Positions 20,511 to 29,252 of a stretch of DNA of 64,000 nucleotides are shown here, in pieces (the stretch's first letter is position 1; each line of letters begins with the position of its first letter). Below the pieces are notes generated by a model. The model made no database searches. It was given only the letters and a program-made list of their open reading frames with translations, and was not told the DNA's origin. Both the position numbers and the translations under genes were made by a program. This stretch comes from Agapetus fuscipes (taxonomy: Eukaryota > Arthropoda > Insecta > Trichoptera > Glossosomatidae), in NCBI GenBank assembly GCA_951799405.1, contig OX637343.1, forward strand, positions 3,906,001 through 3,970,000, written 5' to 3'.

Positions 20511-21135
20511 AGTTCCTTGACTTATAGGTTGGTATGTCTGCCAGTCCTGACACGAGTTCGCAGCCGCGGGCTCAAGAGTGGGCAGAGGTGACCATTAGCC
20601 CTCAGTCAGTCCTCGCGACACCCATACATATTGACGTATGTACACCCATAACTTACTGCGCTCAGCGCGGATGGCAACTCGTTCGATACACGTCAATGAA
20701 GGGCTCCCGTCAGGCACATTAGCTTCAGTAACCTCGACGTTCTGGGGAGGGTGGGACTTCTTAGAGTCATGCGTTAGCCCCTGATTTGAGGATTCTCTTT
20801 TTCCTTTCTTGAGTAGAGTAACTTTAGCTGATTAACTTCAACGGGAAGGCCTTCCGCCGCCAAAAAACATTGCAAGTGAAGTATCACCAAGTGAAGCGAC
20901 TCCGCATGAGTTGTATGAACTTGGTGGGTGGAGGTGGGTAAAGTGCCTGACCACACATGCTGTAAAAAATGGTTCACTTTGCCAATGCCACCCCTGTGTC
21001 AGGGAAGGTCGTCAAGAGTTGCAGGGTGTATGTTCATTGGAGATTTGGGTTTTTATATTGTAAGTCCACATGCGGCATTTTTAAGCGCGAATTCACCCAA
21101 ATAATACATTAATTTGCAACTTAGATAGATTAGAT
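20511..21135 (+). mobile_element. Rep-B copy split by element E3
   Basis: The head TTCCTTGACTTATAGGTTGG stops at 20536, and the body resumes at 20947 (CTGACCACACATGCTGTAAA). It ends TTGCAACTTAGATAGATTAG. Subfamily B1. Confidence 0.75.
20537..20946. mobile_element. Unclassified element E3, copy B (longest)
   Basis: 410 bp inserted in Rep-B. Shares its right 250 bp with copies A (1972-2158) and C (52476-52730). The extra left part includes ACACGAGTTCGCAGCCGCGG and AACTCGTTCGATACACGTCA. On - a short frame reads AAEGLPVEVNQLKLLYSRKE, which I do not recognise. Neither LTRs nor tRNA-like boxes were found. Confidence 0.5.
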
Positions 21136-21507
21136 AAATTGATTGCATACAACAATAAAAAACGTAATGACGGTGCTACTTTTATGTTTTGATAAATATT
21201 TCAGTTTTTCGAGATCGTTGCTTTTCTTTCTAAGAGGGACGTTCTCTTGTCAAAAGCATTCTTCTGCTTTCCCATCTCTTTCTGTCATTTCAGTTCATCT
21301 GGTTTAATCTGTTCTTTGTTAATTTTTTTCACTGCTCACTTGAACCTTCAGGAAGGTGAAGAGATGAAAGTCTGAATGTAGGTACCTACACAGATGCGTG
21401 AGAGGTAGTCCCAAATCTCTGAAACAACCCTGCTAATCCTTAGAAAATGTATCTGTTGTTTTTCCTTACTTAATAAGAAAACTGTCGCTTCGCTTCTAAG
21501 CTACACA
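21136..21507. other. No gene; SINE2-end-like motif at right edge
   Basis: Mostly unique. CTAAGCTACACATATA near 21497 is the inverted 3' end of SINE2, and the direct form recurs at about 22020, on the other side of the SINE1/5S element. Confidence 0.4.
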
Positions 21508-21815
21508 TATAATAAATAATATTAGGATGATTCATTTGGTGAGCGCTGTTTTTGTGTGGATCACACCTCAAGAGCCTTCTGCGAGCTCGGTTGTCGCTGT
21601 AGAAAGCGCCAATTCTCAAGCAAGACCCAGTTGTTGTAAGGTTGGATGGGTCTTTCAGTAACCGGTCTTTGGTAAAGGTTTATGATTTTGTTCAACCCAG
21701 CGAAGACCACATTTGGAAATATAAATGGTATATTTTTGTGCTCCGCCGTGATTCAAATCCACAACCTTCCATTTACGAGTCCGAAGTGTTGCCACTGGAC
21801 TACGGACAGGTCCAA
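21508..21815 (-). mobile_element. SINE1a body of a 5S-tRNA composite SINE
   Basis: On -: head with a damaged first box (GGACCTGTCCGTAGTCCAGT), box B GGATTTGAATCAC, core, CR1-like tail and (ATT)n. Its 5' side joins the 5S-like module at 21821 through TTTCTTGGA. Confidence 0.8.
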
Positions 21816-21820
21816 GAAAT

Positions 21821-21939
21821 GCCAACAACACGCGGTGTACCTGAGCGGTCACCCATCCAGGTAGCATCCGCGCCCAATGTTGCTTACCTTCGGTGATCTG
21901 ATGAGAACCGGTGCTTTCAACATGATATCGTCGTTGACA
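21821..21939 (-). mobile_element. 5S-rRNA-derived SINE head module, copy 1
   Basis: Read on - it has the 5S rRNA order: GTCAACGACGATA, GCACCGGTTCTCATCAGATC, ACCGAAGGTAAGCAA, GGGCGCGGATGCTACCTGGA, TGGGTGACCGCTCAGG, ACACCGCGTGTTGTTGGC. This includes the internal control region (box A AAGCAACATTGGGC, box C GGATGGGTGACC). Mismatches to 5S and direct fusion to SINE1 argue against a functional 5S gene. Confidence 0.8.
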
Positions 21940-22009
21940 ATACGAGTGTGTAACTTCTTTACGCGTTTTCGTTTCGGTTAGCGTAAGGCCGGTGTTCCAC
22001 TCGTCAAAT

Positions 22010-22081
22010 GCAAAAAGTCACACTATATGTGTAGCTTGGTAGCGTATTACAAAACTAAAAAAAAAAAAAAAAAAAAAAAAA
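22010..22081 (+). mobile_element. SINE2 3' end fragment and poly-A run
   Basis: CACTATATGTGTAGCTTGGT matches the SINE2 3' end. A 25-base A-run follows (about 22057-22081). Confidence 0.45.
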
Positions 22082-22551
22082 CCCAGTCTGAGACGAGTGC
22101 AGCACTCTTGCTTTTTATATGTGCATCGTACGTAACAAATTGCAGCGTTATCACAAAAAACGCGCATAGAAAACGTGTGTTCATCGCGTGTGGAAATGTC
22201 TTTCACTTGAGAGTTTATGTAAAGTCATTGCAGGTTACTGATACGTAGCACATCATCAATAATGCAGTCGATGATAATTCATTAGTGTGTCAGTCGACCA
22301 CGCGACATGTGTGTGTGTGTGTGAGAATAAATCAGGAGAAACGGTAATAGTAGTGTATCCCAAATCAATGCTAATTGCAGCCCACACCTGTAATGATCAA
22401 TAATTGTCAGCGTGGGAGGGTAACTGTCTCAGACAGGGCAAGCCAAACAACTGTTACTTCTTCTTTTGGTGCCACCTCTATCGAAGATCGACGGTCTGGG
22501 AATTTAATTGTACCCCTTTCGCAGGTTTTTCAGCCATGATGTCCCTGAGTT

Positions 22552-22975
22552 CGTCTCTTTTTTTTTAAAGTAAATTTGTGAAGTGGTATGGGGCCGTCCA
22601 TAAATTACGTCATCGATTTGTAGAAATTGGTATTTACAAGAACGACGTCACTTTTGGTACTCGTATATCATTTGCCATCATCCGCAGACCAGACCCCCCC
22701 CCCCTTAATGCAAATGACGTAATATATGGACAGCCCCTATGCAATTCACCAACCTATTCTACCTGGCCAGAAACAGGTATTAATATCATCAATTAATAAT
22801 GCATTCTTGTTTATTTTAATGAATTATTAATTAATAATTACCCAATAACATATGTTAAATCAGGGTCAAAGTTATGGTCAAATGACCCAGGCGGGGATCG
22901 AACCAACTTTACTCTATTCCAAGCACGTTAGAAAGATCAGCCCACTTGGCCCCCTCGGCCATAACACCTATTCAC
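22552..22975 (-). mobile_element. SINE-C (tRNA-like) split by a MITE
   Basis: On - the head GGGGCCAAGTGGGCTGATCT (box A) and box B TTGGTTCGATCCCCGCCT, then GACCATAACTTTGACCCTGA. The 3' part with an A-rich tail lies at 22552-22589. A 148-bp MITE sits between, at 22590-22737. Matches 40490-40720 and 44560-45115. Confidence 0.65.
22590..22737. mobile_element. MITE family G, short copy with TAT TSD
   Basis: Termini GGGGCCGTCCATAAATTACG and inverted AATATATGGACAGCCCC, with TAT at 22587-22589 and 22738-22740. It appears to be a deletion derivative of 4997-5286 (shares TTGCCATCATCCGCAGACCA inverted). 3-bp TSDs fit PIF/Harbinger-like transposition. Confidence 0.8.
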
Positions 22976-23173
22976 CTATTCTCTCTATTCAAATAATACG
23001 CAACATTATCACGAGAGTCGGTAGATTGATGGCATGAATGCTTTTCTAATAATATAATCATAAGCATCCCTTGATAGTCAGGGTGCTTATTTTTAGTTTC
23101 CATCTCTGAATAATACTGTTCCCTATAATTTCCTTTACCTCACTCATAGTCATAGCATACATTCTGATAACAA

Positions 23174-23602
23174 ATCGACGGTTAAAAGGCAGTAAGCATA
23201 AGCGACATTTTGGTCAAAAATGAGTTATGAATGCTATCCTACTTTAAATTTTCCGCTATTTCTAATGCGCTAACTCCCATAGCTCTACTATGATTTTTGT
23301 GTTGGTTTGTGCCCAAGCAAACAACTGCGTTTTCAAAGTATGGTTTTGGAGTAACCGACAAGATTTTGGCCAATTTTGTCCTAAAGGCGCTTGTGACATA
23401 AAAAATCATAAAACCATATTAATAGGAATGCTAATAAATGCCTTCACTTTTTTAATTTTTTAATTTTATAGCTGTTTTGATTTTAACGATATGATAAAAA
23501 ATAAAAAAGTTATGCCATTTTTCTGCAATCTCAAACTTTAAACTGTTCTCCTGAACATTTTAGTTTATGTCGCTTATGCCCTACTGCCTTTTAGCCGTCG
23601 AT
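23174..23602. mobile_element. 429-bp MITE with ATCGACGG termini
   Basis: Left ATCGACGGTTAAAAGGCAGT and AAGCATAAGCGAC; the right side carries the inverted GTCGCTTATGCCCTACTGCC and TTTTAGCCGTCGAT. Inverted repeats of about 32 bp; AT-rich interior without ORF. Confidence 0.7.
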
Positions 23603-23853
23603 ATAAAGCGTCAGTTTCTTGTCGCACCGCTTCGAGCGTAGACCTTCAGACTAGCTCTTAAAACAATGAACCGCAAGCTCCATTCTCGCTAATCACCGCC
23701 TTGGACAATTCGCCATTAGCATGCAAAGTAACATTGCGAATAATGATGATAGTAATAATCCAGTTTCATATCTTATAGTGGCAGCGGTGAATGTAACGCC
23801 GGCACAACCTCGGCTCTACATCAGATTGATTGCTATTTTACCACTCTCTAGTG

Positions 23854-24428
23854 CAGTGTTCCGCAAAGCGTGTGCCGCGGCACACTGGTGTACCGTGATC
23901 ATCAGTTGGTGTGCCGCGGAAAAAAGCCAAGGCTTTGTTAAGATAATACACCTAAAAATAGCTGAGAGCTATAAGAGCAGGCTGACAAAGCTGTTGGGCA
24001 AGGGGCGGACTGCCTCCTCTAAAAACTAAAATTTTCCGAAGTAGACGTAGCACATTTTTGGCTGCATGAAAAAAATGAGTATCCACTGCTTTCAAAGAGT
24101 GCTGTTGCAATTCTATTACCATTTTCCACACCCTACTTATGCGAATTGGGATTTTCAACTCTCATTACTATTAAATCGAAAAAAAGAGAGCGCCTGTGGA
24201 CGATCAATGAAGAGATGAGAGCAGCCTTAACAACGATTGCTCCAAATTTTGATCGCCTGTGCCCAGTTAAACAGGCTCACATTTCTCCCTAAACATCTTT
24301 TCATATTAGGTATATTGATTTTAGTAATAAATAAATATTCAAAAGTCATTGCTTTTTTCTTTGGTGTACCTCTTTTTTTTTTTGATTTGATAGGTGTACC
24401 TTGAACACAAAAAGTTTGCGGAATACTG
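23854..24428 (+). mobile_element. hAT element with 8-bp TSD and transposase remnant
   Basis: Termini CAGTGTTCCGCAAAGCG and inverted TTTGCGGAATACTG. The 8-bp duplication CTCTAGTG is perfect at 23846-23853 and 24429-24436. Both are hallmarks of hAT. Internally deleted to 575 bp, keeping only the transposase C-terminus. Confidence 0.9.
24032..24292 (+). pseudogene. hAT transposase C-terminal dimerisation domain
   Basis: 87 codons to stop TAA at 24290: VDVAHFWLHEKNEYPLLSKS, AVAILLPFSTPYLCELGFST, IKSKKRERLW, AALTTIAPNFDRLCPVKQAH. This fits the EYP.LS..A..LLPF.T.YLCE.GFS.L..IK.K.R pattern of the hAT C-terminal domain (ZBED5-like transposases). The catalytic core and BED finger are absent, so it cannot catalyse transposition. 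Confidence 0.85.
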
Positions 24429-24439
24429 CTCTAGTGCAC

Positions 24440-25095
24440 TGCAAAAGATGATGTTTATGGATATGATTACATATTTATGTTGGTACTAGACCGCAAGGTA
24501 CGGTTATTATTGTGCATATTTCCATGCACGTAAATATTCGTTTTTGTCATTTTTATGACAAAACAAAGAATACGAAGCAAAACCTCTAGTTGGTCTATCA
24601 CAGCTATGATACTAACCGGAAGAAATATGTAAAAATCTTTCATGTTACCATTTTTCTCAACATTTCAAAGGTTGCTATGTTTAAGATCGAGAGGTACCTC
24701 TAGGATGTCCCTAGGATACTTACTTCCGGCTAGCTCTCATCAGCATCATCTCTAAAGGCATGGGAATTCTCTCTAGTGGTATTACTTATTCTATTTTGGG
24801 AAAGGTTGCAATTAATTAAAACATGGTTTGAAATGAACAAAAGAGGATTCATTAAACTAAAAAAGAAAAGAAAGAACTTTAGAAAAGGAGAGGGGAAAGA
24901 GGAAAAGGCCACACCTGTACTTTGGCACTACAAGAACTTACATAAATGTTGCGTCCCCGAAACAGTCAACGAGGCTAACGCCTCTACAGATGGGGCTCCA
25001 GGGTGGATGATCTTCTGCACCAGGCGCGTGCCACGTTTATCGTCCTGCCAACTTGCACTGGGGGACGAGTTATGGATAACTCGTAATTTTTTTTA
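24440..25095. other. No feature recognised
   Basis: Unique-looking sequence. The 109-codon + ORF at 24776 is K-rich and motif-free. Confidence 0.45.
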
Positions 25096-25352
25096 TCTTA
25101 TCTAATCTAATCTAAGCTGCAAAGATATATATCATTTAAGATTTATATTAAATGCATTCCCACAAGCAGACATGTATAATTTCGCGCTAACACATGCCGC
25201 ATGTGGACCTGCAATATAAAAACCCAATCTCAAATGAACATAAGCCCTGCAACTCTTGCCGTCCTTCCCTGAAACAGGGGTGACATTGGCAAAGTGAACC
25301 ATTTTTTTTACAGTATGGGTGGTCAGCCGCATACGAACCTATAAGTCAAGGA
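25096..25352 (-). mobile_element. Rep-B retroposon copy, full length
   Basis: TATCTAATCTAATCTAAGCT at left, CGAACCTATAAGTCAAGGAA at right. Subfamily B1, little diverged. Confidence 0.85.
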
Positions 25353-25467
25353 ACAAACATCACAAATTACATTTTTAGAATTAATAAACAATAATATAAT
25401 ATAAACATGGTCATGGACATCAAAAAAAACTAAAACATAAAACAAATTTCACTTTAATAAACCCTAG

Positions 25468-25605
25468 CCGCCAACATTACAGATCAACCGCCATTTCTTT
25501 CTATCCTTACATACTTCTTTCATTTCCTCCAGAGTCATAACCTTCTTCATACAAGCTCTTCTTTTATTATGACTCTGGATATTCCATTCATTCGCAATTT
25601 CGGAT
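25468..25605 (-). pseudogene. RTE-like LINE RT C-terminal fragment (second subfamily)
   Basis: On - it reads ACMKKVMTLEEM, KEVCKDRKKWRLICNVGG-like sequence before a stop. The same subfamily occurs at 32722-32818, 39935-40085 and 50535-50610, each ending near CTAGCCGCCAACATTACAGA. Confidence 0.55.
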
Positions 25606-25607
25606 CA

Positions 25608-25750
25608 CAAGTGAATTCGAATTCGATCACTTTGTGATATCTCCGAAGTCCCCATTTGATAGTTCTACATTTCGGTGTTTCCTCAGTGAGTAGCAACACG
25701 TATTTGCCAGCGCGTTCGCCATCACAGGTAATAATTTTATTCGTTGTCAA
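25608..25750 (-). CDS. Unrecognised open segment
   Basis: About 48 codons on - containing CDGERAGKYVLLLTEETPKC and RTIKWGLRRYHKVIEFEF. Composition looks protein-like, but no family is recognised. It runs into the RTE-like fragment in frame, so it may be a fused retroelement piece. Confidence 0.2.
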
Positions 25751-25974
25751 TTTCTATTGATCCTGGGGTTTCGCAGGTATGCTCTCTCCTAGCTCAGGCA
25801 TTGTTGACTAGTTACACACCGTACAGACTGCGCAGATGTAGAGATGTATGCCCTGTACAGAGTGGAGCCACCTACGCACGCGTCACCCACAGTTCACCAG
25901 AGTAGCGGTAACTGCTACCAATACCACCACTACCACCGTTATCCCAAACACAACACCAATAACTATGTTCATCA

Positions 25975-26229
25975 TCTATAATAATAATCTATAATCTAAG
26001 TTGCAAGGATATATTCATTCAAAGCTCTCAGATGTATGCCCACACACAAAAACGTGTAGTTCGCGCTTGCAAATGCTGATTGTGTACTTACAAATAAAAT
26101 CCAAACCGCAAATGAACATAAGCCCTGAAACTCTTGCCGACATTCCCTGAAACAGGGGTGACATTGGCAAAGTGAACCATTTTTTACAGTATGGGTGGTC
26201 AGCCTCATACCAACCTATAAGTCAAGGAA
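25975..26229 (-). mobile_element. Rep-B retroposon copy, full length
   Basis: Tail TAATAATCTATAATCTAAGT, head ACCAACCTATAAGTCAAGGA. Subfamily B2. Confidence 0.85.
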
Positions 26230-26356
26230 TACGAATAATAAATGACATTTAAGTTTACAAAAAAAACAACAAAACCTTAAAAATAAATGATGAGAATGCA
26301 TGTAATGTGAATCTCCGATGTAACATATCTTTGCAACTTAGATTAGATTAGATTAG

Positions 26357-26460
26357 AAGACTTATCAGATGTTCACTTGCGGCCATCTTGGATTGACAGG
26401 TCTTCATACAAATATTACCGATATTCGGTAGGTAAGAATTACCGTGGTGATGAGACTTTT
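26357..26460. mobile_element. MITE family P, right half
   Basis: CTTATCAGATGTTCACTTGC, CATCTTGGATTGACAGGTCT, GGTAGGTAAGAATTACCGTG; lacks the left half. Confidence 0.6.
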
Positions 26461-26490
26461 TGGTGATCATCATTAGCTTAAACTTTCAAT

Positions 26491-26545
26491 TTACTGTAAC
26501 TGTACCTCTGTCGCCATTCCGCTACGGCTGGTCAGAGCCTCATCA
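26491..26545 (-). mobile_element. RTE-like LINE 3' terminus
   Basis: ACTGTAACTGTACCTCTGTC, GCCATTCCGCTACGGCTGGT: tail repeats and last codons, as at 3038. Confidence 0.5.
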
Positions 26546-26560
26546 TGACGAGTGGAAACT

Positions 26561-26795
26561 ATTTATGTTTACAGCCTTTACAGGTAAGGGGACCGGCCTT
26601 ATGCCAACCACTTCGGTTGAAGTGGTGGTTTCCCAGCTTCCGAAGGGGCTGGTACTCATTTCTAGTGAAGGCTGATTAAACCTTGCCGGTATTTTATTTT
26701 GGTATTTGAAATAAACACCGAAACGGGAAATCATTTCTGACACCCTCGAACTCGAGCTCTCAGCGTGAAATGCAAGCTCGCTTCCAACTGAGTTA
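26561..26795 (-). mobile_element. SINE2 copy
   Basis: GGTAAGGGGACCGGCCTTAT, CCAGCTTCCGAAGGGGCTGG, CACCGAAACGGGAAATCATT, then the inverted head (CTCGAGCTCTCAGCGTGAAA). Box B is damaged. Confidence 0.6.
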
Positions 26796-26827
26796 TTACA
26801 AATTAGCTAATATCAGCCATGAATCTC

Positions 26828-26936
26828 TGGGCTGAAAGTCTCATCACCATGGTAATTCTTACCTATCGAATATCGATAATATTTGTATGAAGACCTGTCA
26901 ATCCAAGATGGCCGCAAGTGAACATCTGATAAGTCT
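26828..26936. mobile_element. MITE family P, left half (inverted to 26357)
   Basis: GGGCTGAAAGTCTCATCACC through AACATCTGATAAGTCT; close to the reverse complement of 26357-26460. Confidence 0.6.
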
Positions 26937-27035
26937 ATAATCTATAATCTATAATCTAAAATCTATAATCTAAGTTGCAAGGATATATTCATTTAAAGCT
27001 CTCAGATGTATGCCCACAAACCAACAAGTGTAGAA
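26937..27035 (-). mobile_element. Short Rep-B insertion with AAGTCT TSD
   Basis: Tail ATAATCTATAATCTATAATC, body to CCAACAAGTGTAG. AAGTCT at 26931-26936 and again right after it at about 27030. This shows that a copy truncated at this position is a complete insertion. Confidence 0.7.
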
Positions 27036-27145
27036 GTCTTCTAATCTAATCTAATCTAAGTTGCAAAGATATGTTACATTGGAGATTCACATTACATGCA
27101 TTCTCACAACCAGACACGTACAAGTTCGCGCTTGCACATGCCTTC
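27036..27145 (-). mobile_element. Rep-B fragment (inverted-repeat arm)
   Basis: CTAATCTAATCTAATCTAAG to AGTTCGCGCTTGCACATGCC; subfamily B1, truncated. Confidence 0.65.
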
Positions 27146-27160
27146 AAGTCAAATATAACC

Positions 27161-27413
27161 GATAATCTAAATCTAAGCTGCAAAGATATGTATCATTTGA
27201 GATTCATATTAAATGCATTCCCACAAGCAGACATGCATAATTTCGCGCTTACACATGCCGCATGTGGACCTACAATATAAAAAACCCAATCTCAAATGAA
27301 CATAAGCCCTGCAACTCTTGCCGACCTTCCCTGAAGCAAGGGTGACATTGGCAAAGTGAACCATCTTTTACAGTATGGGTGGTCAGCCGCATACCAACCT
27401 ATCAGTCAAGGAG
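27161..27413 (-). mobile_element. Rep-B retroposon copy, full length
   Basis: AATCTAAATCTAAGCTGCAA to CCAACCTATCAGTCAAGGA; subfamily B1. Confidence 0.8.
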
Positions 27414-27429
27414 TACAAGCAATTAATAC

Positions 27430-27518
27430 AATTGATCTATATAATCTATAATCTAAGTTGCAAGGATATATTCATTCAAAGCTCTCAGATGTATGCCCAC
27501 AAACCAACACGTGTAGAT
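27430..27518 (-). mobile_element. Short Rep-B copy
   Basis: ATAATCTATAATCTAAGTTG to CAACACGTGTAG, cut at the same place as 26937-27035 and 54362-54440. Confidence 0.65.
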
Positions 27519-27683
27519 AATAATAATAATATTAGGATGATTTATTTGGCGAGCGCTGTTTTTGTGTGTATCACACCTCAAGAGCCCTCTGTGAGCTTGG
27601 TCGTCGCTGGAGAAAGCGCCAATTCTCAAGCAAGACCCAATTGTTGTAAGGTTGAATGGACATTTCAGTGACCGGTCTTTGGT
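27519..27683 (-). mobile_element. SINE1a, head missing
   Basis: ATTAGGATGATTTATTTGGC to GTGACCGGTCTTTGGT: tail and core only. It breaks off at a family-P piece. Confidence 0.7.
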
Positions 27684-27732
27684 ATTCGGTAGGTAAGAAT
27701 TACCGTGTTGATGTGACTTCTAGCCCTGGGTT
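27684..27732. mobile_element. MITE family P terminal piece
   Basis: ATTCGGTAGGTAAGAATTAC and GATGTGACTTCTAGCCCTGG. Confidence 0.5.
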
Positions 27733-27754
27733 ATATAATTTGTTAGTATTAGTT

Positions 27755-28000
27755 TTATAACGAACAGCGTCCCTGATTATGAGTAACACAATCCCTGACG
27801 TAGAGGTAGCTGGCATGGATGGATGCCATATTACAGCATGCAGTATCAGCTGTCTTGCCGGAGGTGTGAGGCTTCACCTCTGTACCTGTAAAAGTGTATA
27901 CTCGTATATATACCAGGAGACAGCCCACAAGTGTAACAGCCAATAAATACCTCGGTGCACGTGCACTGTACCTGGCAGCACTCACCATCATCACCTTCAT
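27755..28000 (-). CDS. Unrecognised ORF with a signal-anchor-like segment
   Basis: 81 codons on -, starting next to a Rep-B copy. Residues about 17-37 (RYLLAVTLVGCLLVYIRVYT) form a hydrophobic stretch after basic residues, as in type II membrane proteins. The remainder is Cys-containing (DTACCNMASIHASYL). A splice-like TTTTACAG lies inside. No family recognised; may be chance. Confidence 0.18.
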   Translation of the reverse strand: MKVMMVSAARYSARAPRYLLAVTLVGCLLVYIRVYTFTGTEVKPHTSGKTADTACCNMASIHASYLYVRDCVTHNQGRCSL

Positions 28001-28002
28001 CT

Positions 28003-28205
28003 ATTACCTAAGTTGCAAAGATATATCAACATTATAAAATTCACATTAAATGCGTGCCCAACATGTAAAAATGCGGCATGTGTACCTACTTACTTATCAA
28101 AATACTAAACAACCTCAAATGAACATAAACGCTGCAACTTTTGCCGGCCATCCCTGAAACATGGGTGACATTGGCAAAGTGAACCGTTTTTTACAGTATG
28201 GTTGT
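28003..28205 (-). mobile_element. Rep-B copy, diverged
   Basis: ACCTAAGTTGCAAAGATATA to GTTTTTTACAGTATGGTTG. Confidence 0.65.
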
Positions 28206-28212
28206 ACAGTAT

Positions 28213-28467
28213 TTTATTCCTTGACTTATAGGTTGGTATGAGGCTGACCACCCATACTGTAAAAAATGGTTCACTTTGCCAATGTCACCCCTGTTTCAGG
28301 GAATGTCGGCAAGAGTTGCAGGGCTTATGTTCATTTGAGGTTTGGATTTTATTTGTAAGTACACAACCAGAATTTGTAAGCGCGAACTACACGTGTTTGT
28401 TTGTGGGCCTACATCTGAGAGCTTTGAATGAATATATCCTTGCAACTTAGATTATTATAGATTATAG
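28213..28467 (+). mobile_element. Rep-B retroposon copy, full length
   Basis: TTCCTTGACTTATAGGTTGG to AACTTAGATTATTATAGATT; subfamily B2, little diverged. Confidence 0.85.
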
Positions 28468-28502
28468 GTGGTCAGCCTCAAACCAATCTATAAGTCAAGG
28501 AA
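28468..28502 (-). mobile_element. Rep-B head fragment, inverted
   Basis: GGTGGTCAGCCTCAAACCAA and CTATAAGTCAAGGAA directly abut the + copy, giving a tail-to-tail arrangement. Confidence 0.6.
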
Positions 28503-28756
28503 CTTATAATAATACTAGGATGATTTAATTGGTGAGCGCTGTTTTTGTGTGAATCATACCTCAAGAGCCGTCTACGAGCTTGGTCGTCGGTAAACTTTGG
28601 TAACCGGGTTTTGGTAAAGGAATATATTTTTTTAGCTCAGTGACGAGTATATTTGAAAATATAAATGGTATCTTTACAATTCTCCGCTGGGATTCGAATC
28701 CCCGATCTTCCATTTACGAGTCCGAAGCGTTAACCACTAGCCTGCGGACCGGTCAG
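28503..28756 (-). mobile_element. SINE1a, internally deleted
   Basis: ATACTAGGATGATTTAATTG to AGCCTGCGGACCGGTCA. Box B GGATTCGAATCCC is intact; the core near CTTGGTCGTCGG is deleted. Confidence 0.75.
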
Positions 28757-28892
28757 AGGTAATCTGCAGCACCTTTAGCGAACATCATTGAACTCTATGG
28801 AGCGGTTATAAGAATGTAATTGTAAGTCAGCCGTGAAACACTTGGAAGGTTTCATACTGTTGTGCGCTTCAAGGGCTTCCTGTACTTCCTAC

Positions 28893-29085
28893 GTCTATAA
28901 TCTATAATGTATAATCTAAGCTGCAAATATATGTTAACATTTTAAAGGTGCACTTTTAATGTATCCCACATACAGGCACATGTAGTTTCGCGCCTATACG
29001 TTCTGCATGTGTGCATACAAATAAAAAAGAACCTCACGTGAACATAAACCTAGCAATTCCTGCCGCCATTCGTCCTAAAAAAATG
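28893..29085 (-). mobile_element. Rep-B copy, subfamily B3
   Basis: TCTATAATGTATAATCTAAG, ACAGGCACATGTAGTTTCGC, AACCTCACGTGAACATAAAC. Shares B3 features with 58143-58383. Confidence 0.65.
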
Positions 29086-29195
29086 GCGGCTTGTCTGTAT
29101 TGTAGGCGGCTAAGGCCAAGAATCAATTTTCATTTTTATAGATGTTTTGTAGATTTTTTAGTGTTTGTTTGTATAACTGGATGTAATTAGTTGCT

Positions 29196-29252
29196 TGAAT
29201 TCCTCGACTTATAGGTTGGTAGGAGGCTGACCACCCAAATTGTAAAAAATGG
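29196..29252 (+). mobile_element. Rep-B head fragment
   Basis: TTCCTCGACTTATAGGTTGG, GACCACCCAAATTGTAAAAA. Confidence 0.55.

Larger units (their letters stand above)
26290..27118. repeat. Large inverted repeat, ~190-bp arms
   Basis: The left arm 26290-26460 (Rep-B 3' end plus family-P half) is mirrored at 26828-27118. The right arm is interrupted by a 99-bp short Rep-B insertion (26937-27035) with AAGTCT on both sides. The spacer holds an RTE end and a SINE2 copy. Confidence 0.75.

Noticed and set aside
21821..21939. Functional 5S rRNA gene
   Set aside because: Several differences from conserved 5S positions, and it is fused to a SINE head at all three copies.
25096..25125. Telomere-like TTAGA/TCTAA repeats
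   Set aside because: They are the (GATTA)n tails of Rep-B, not TTAGG arrays.
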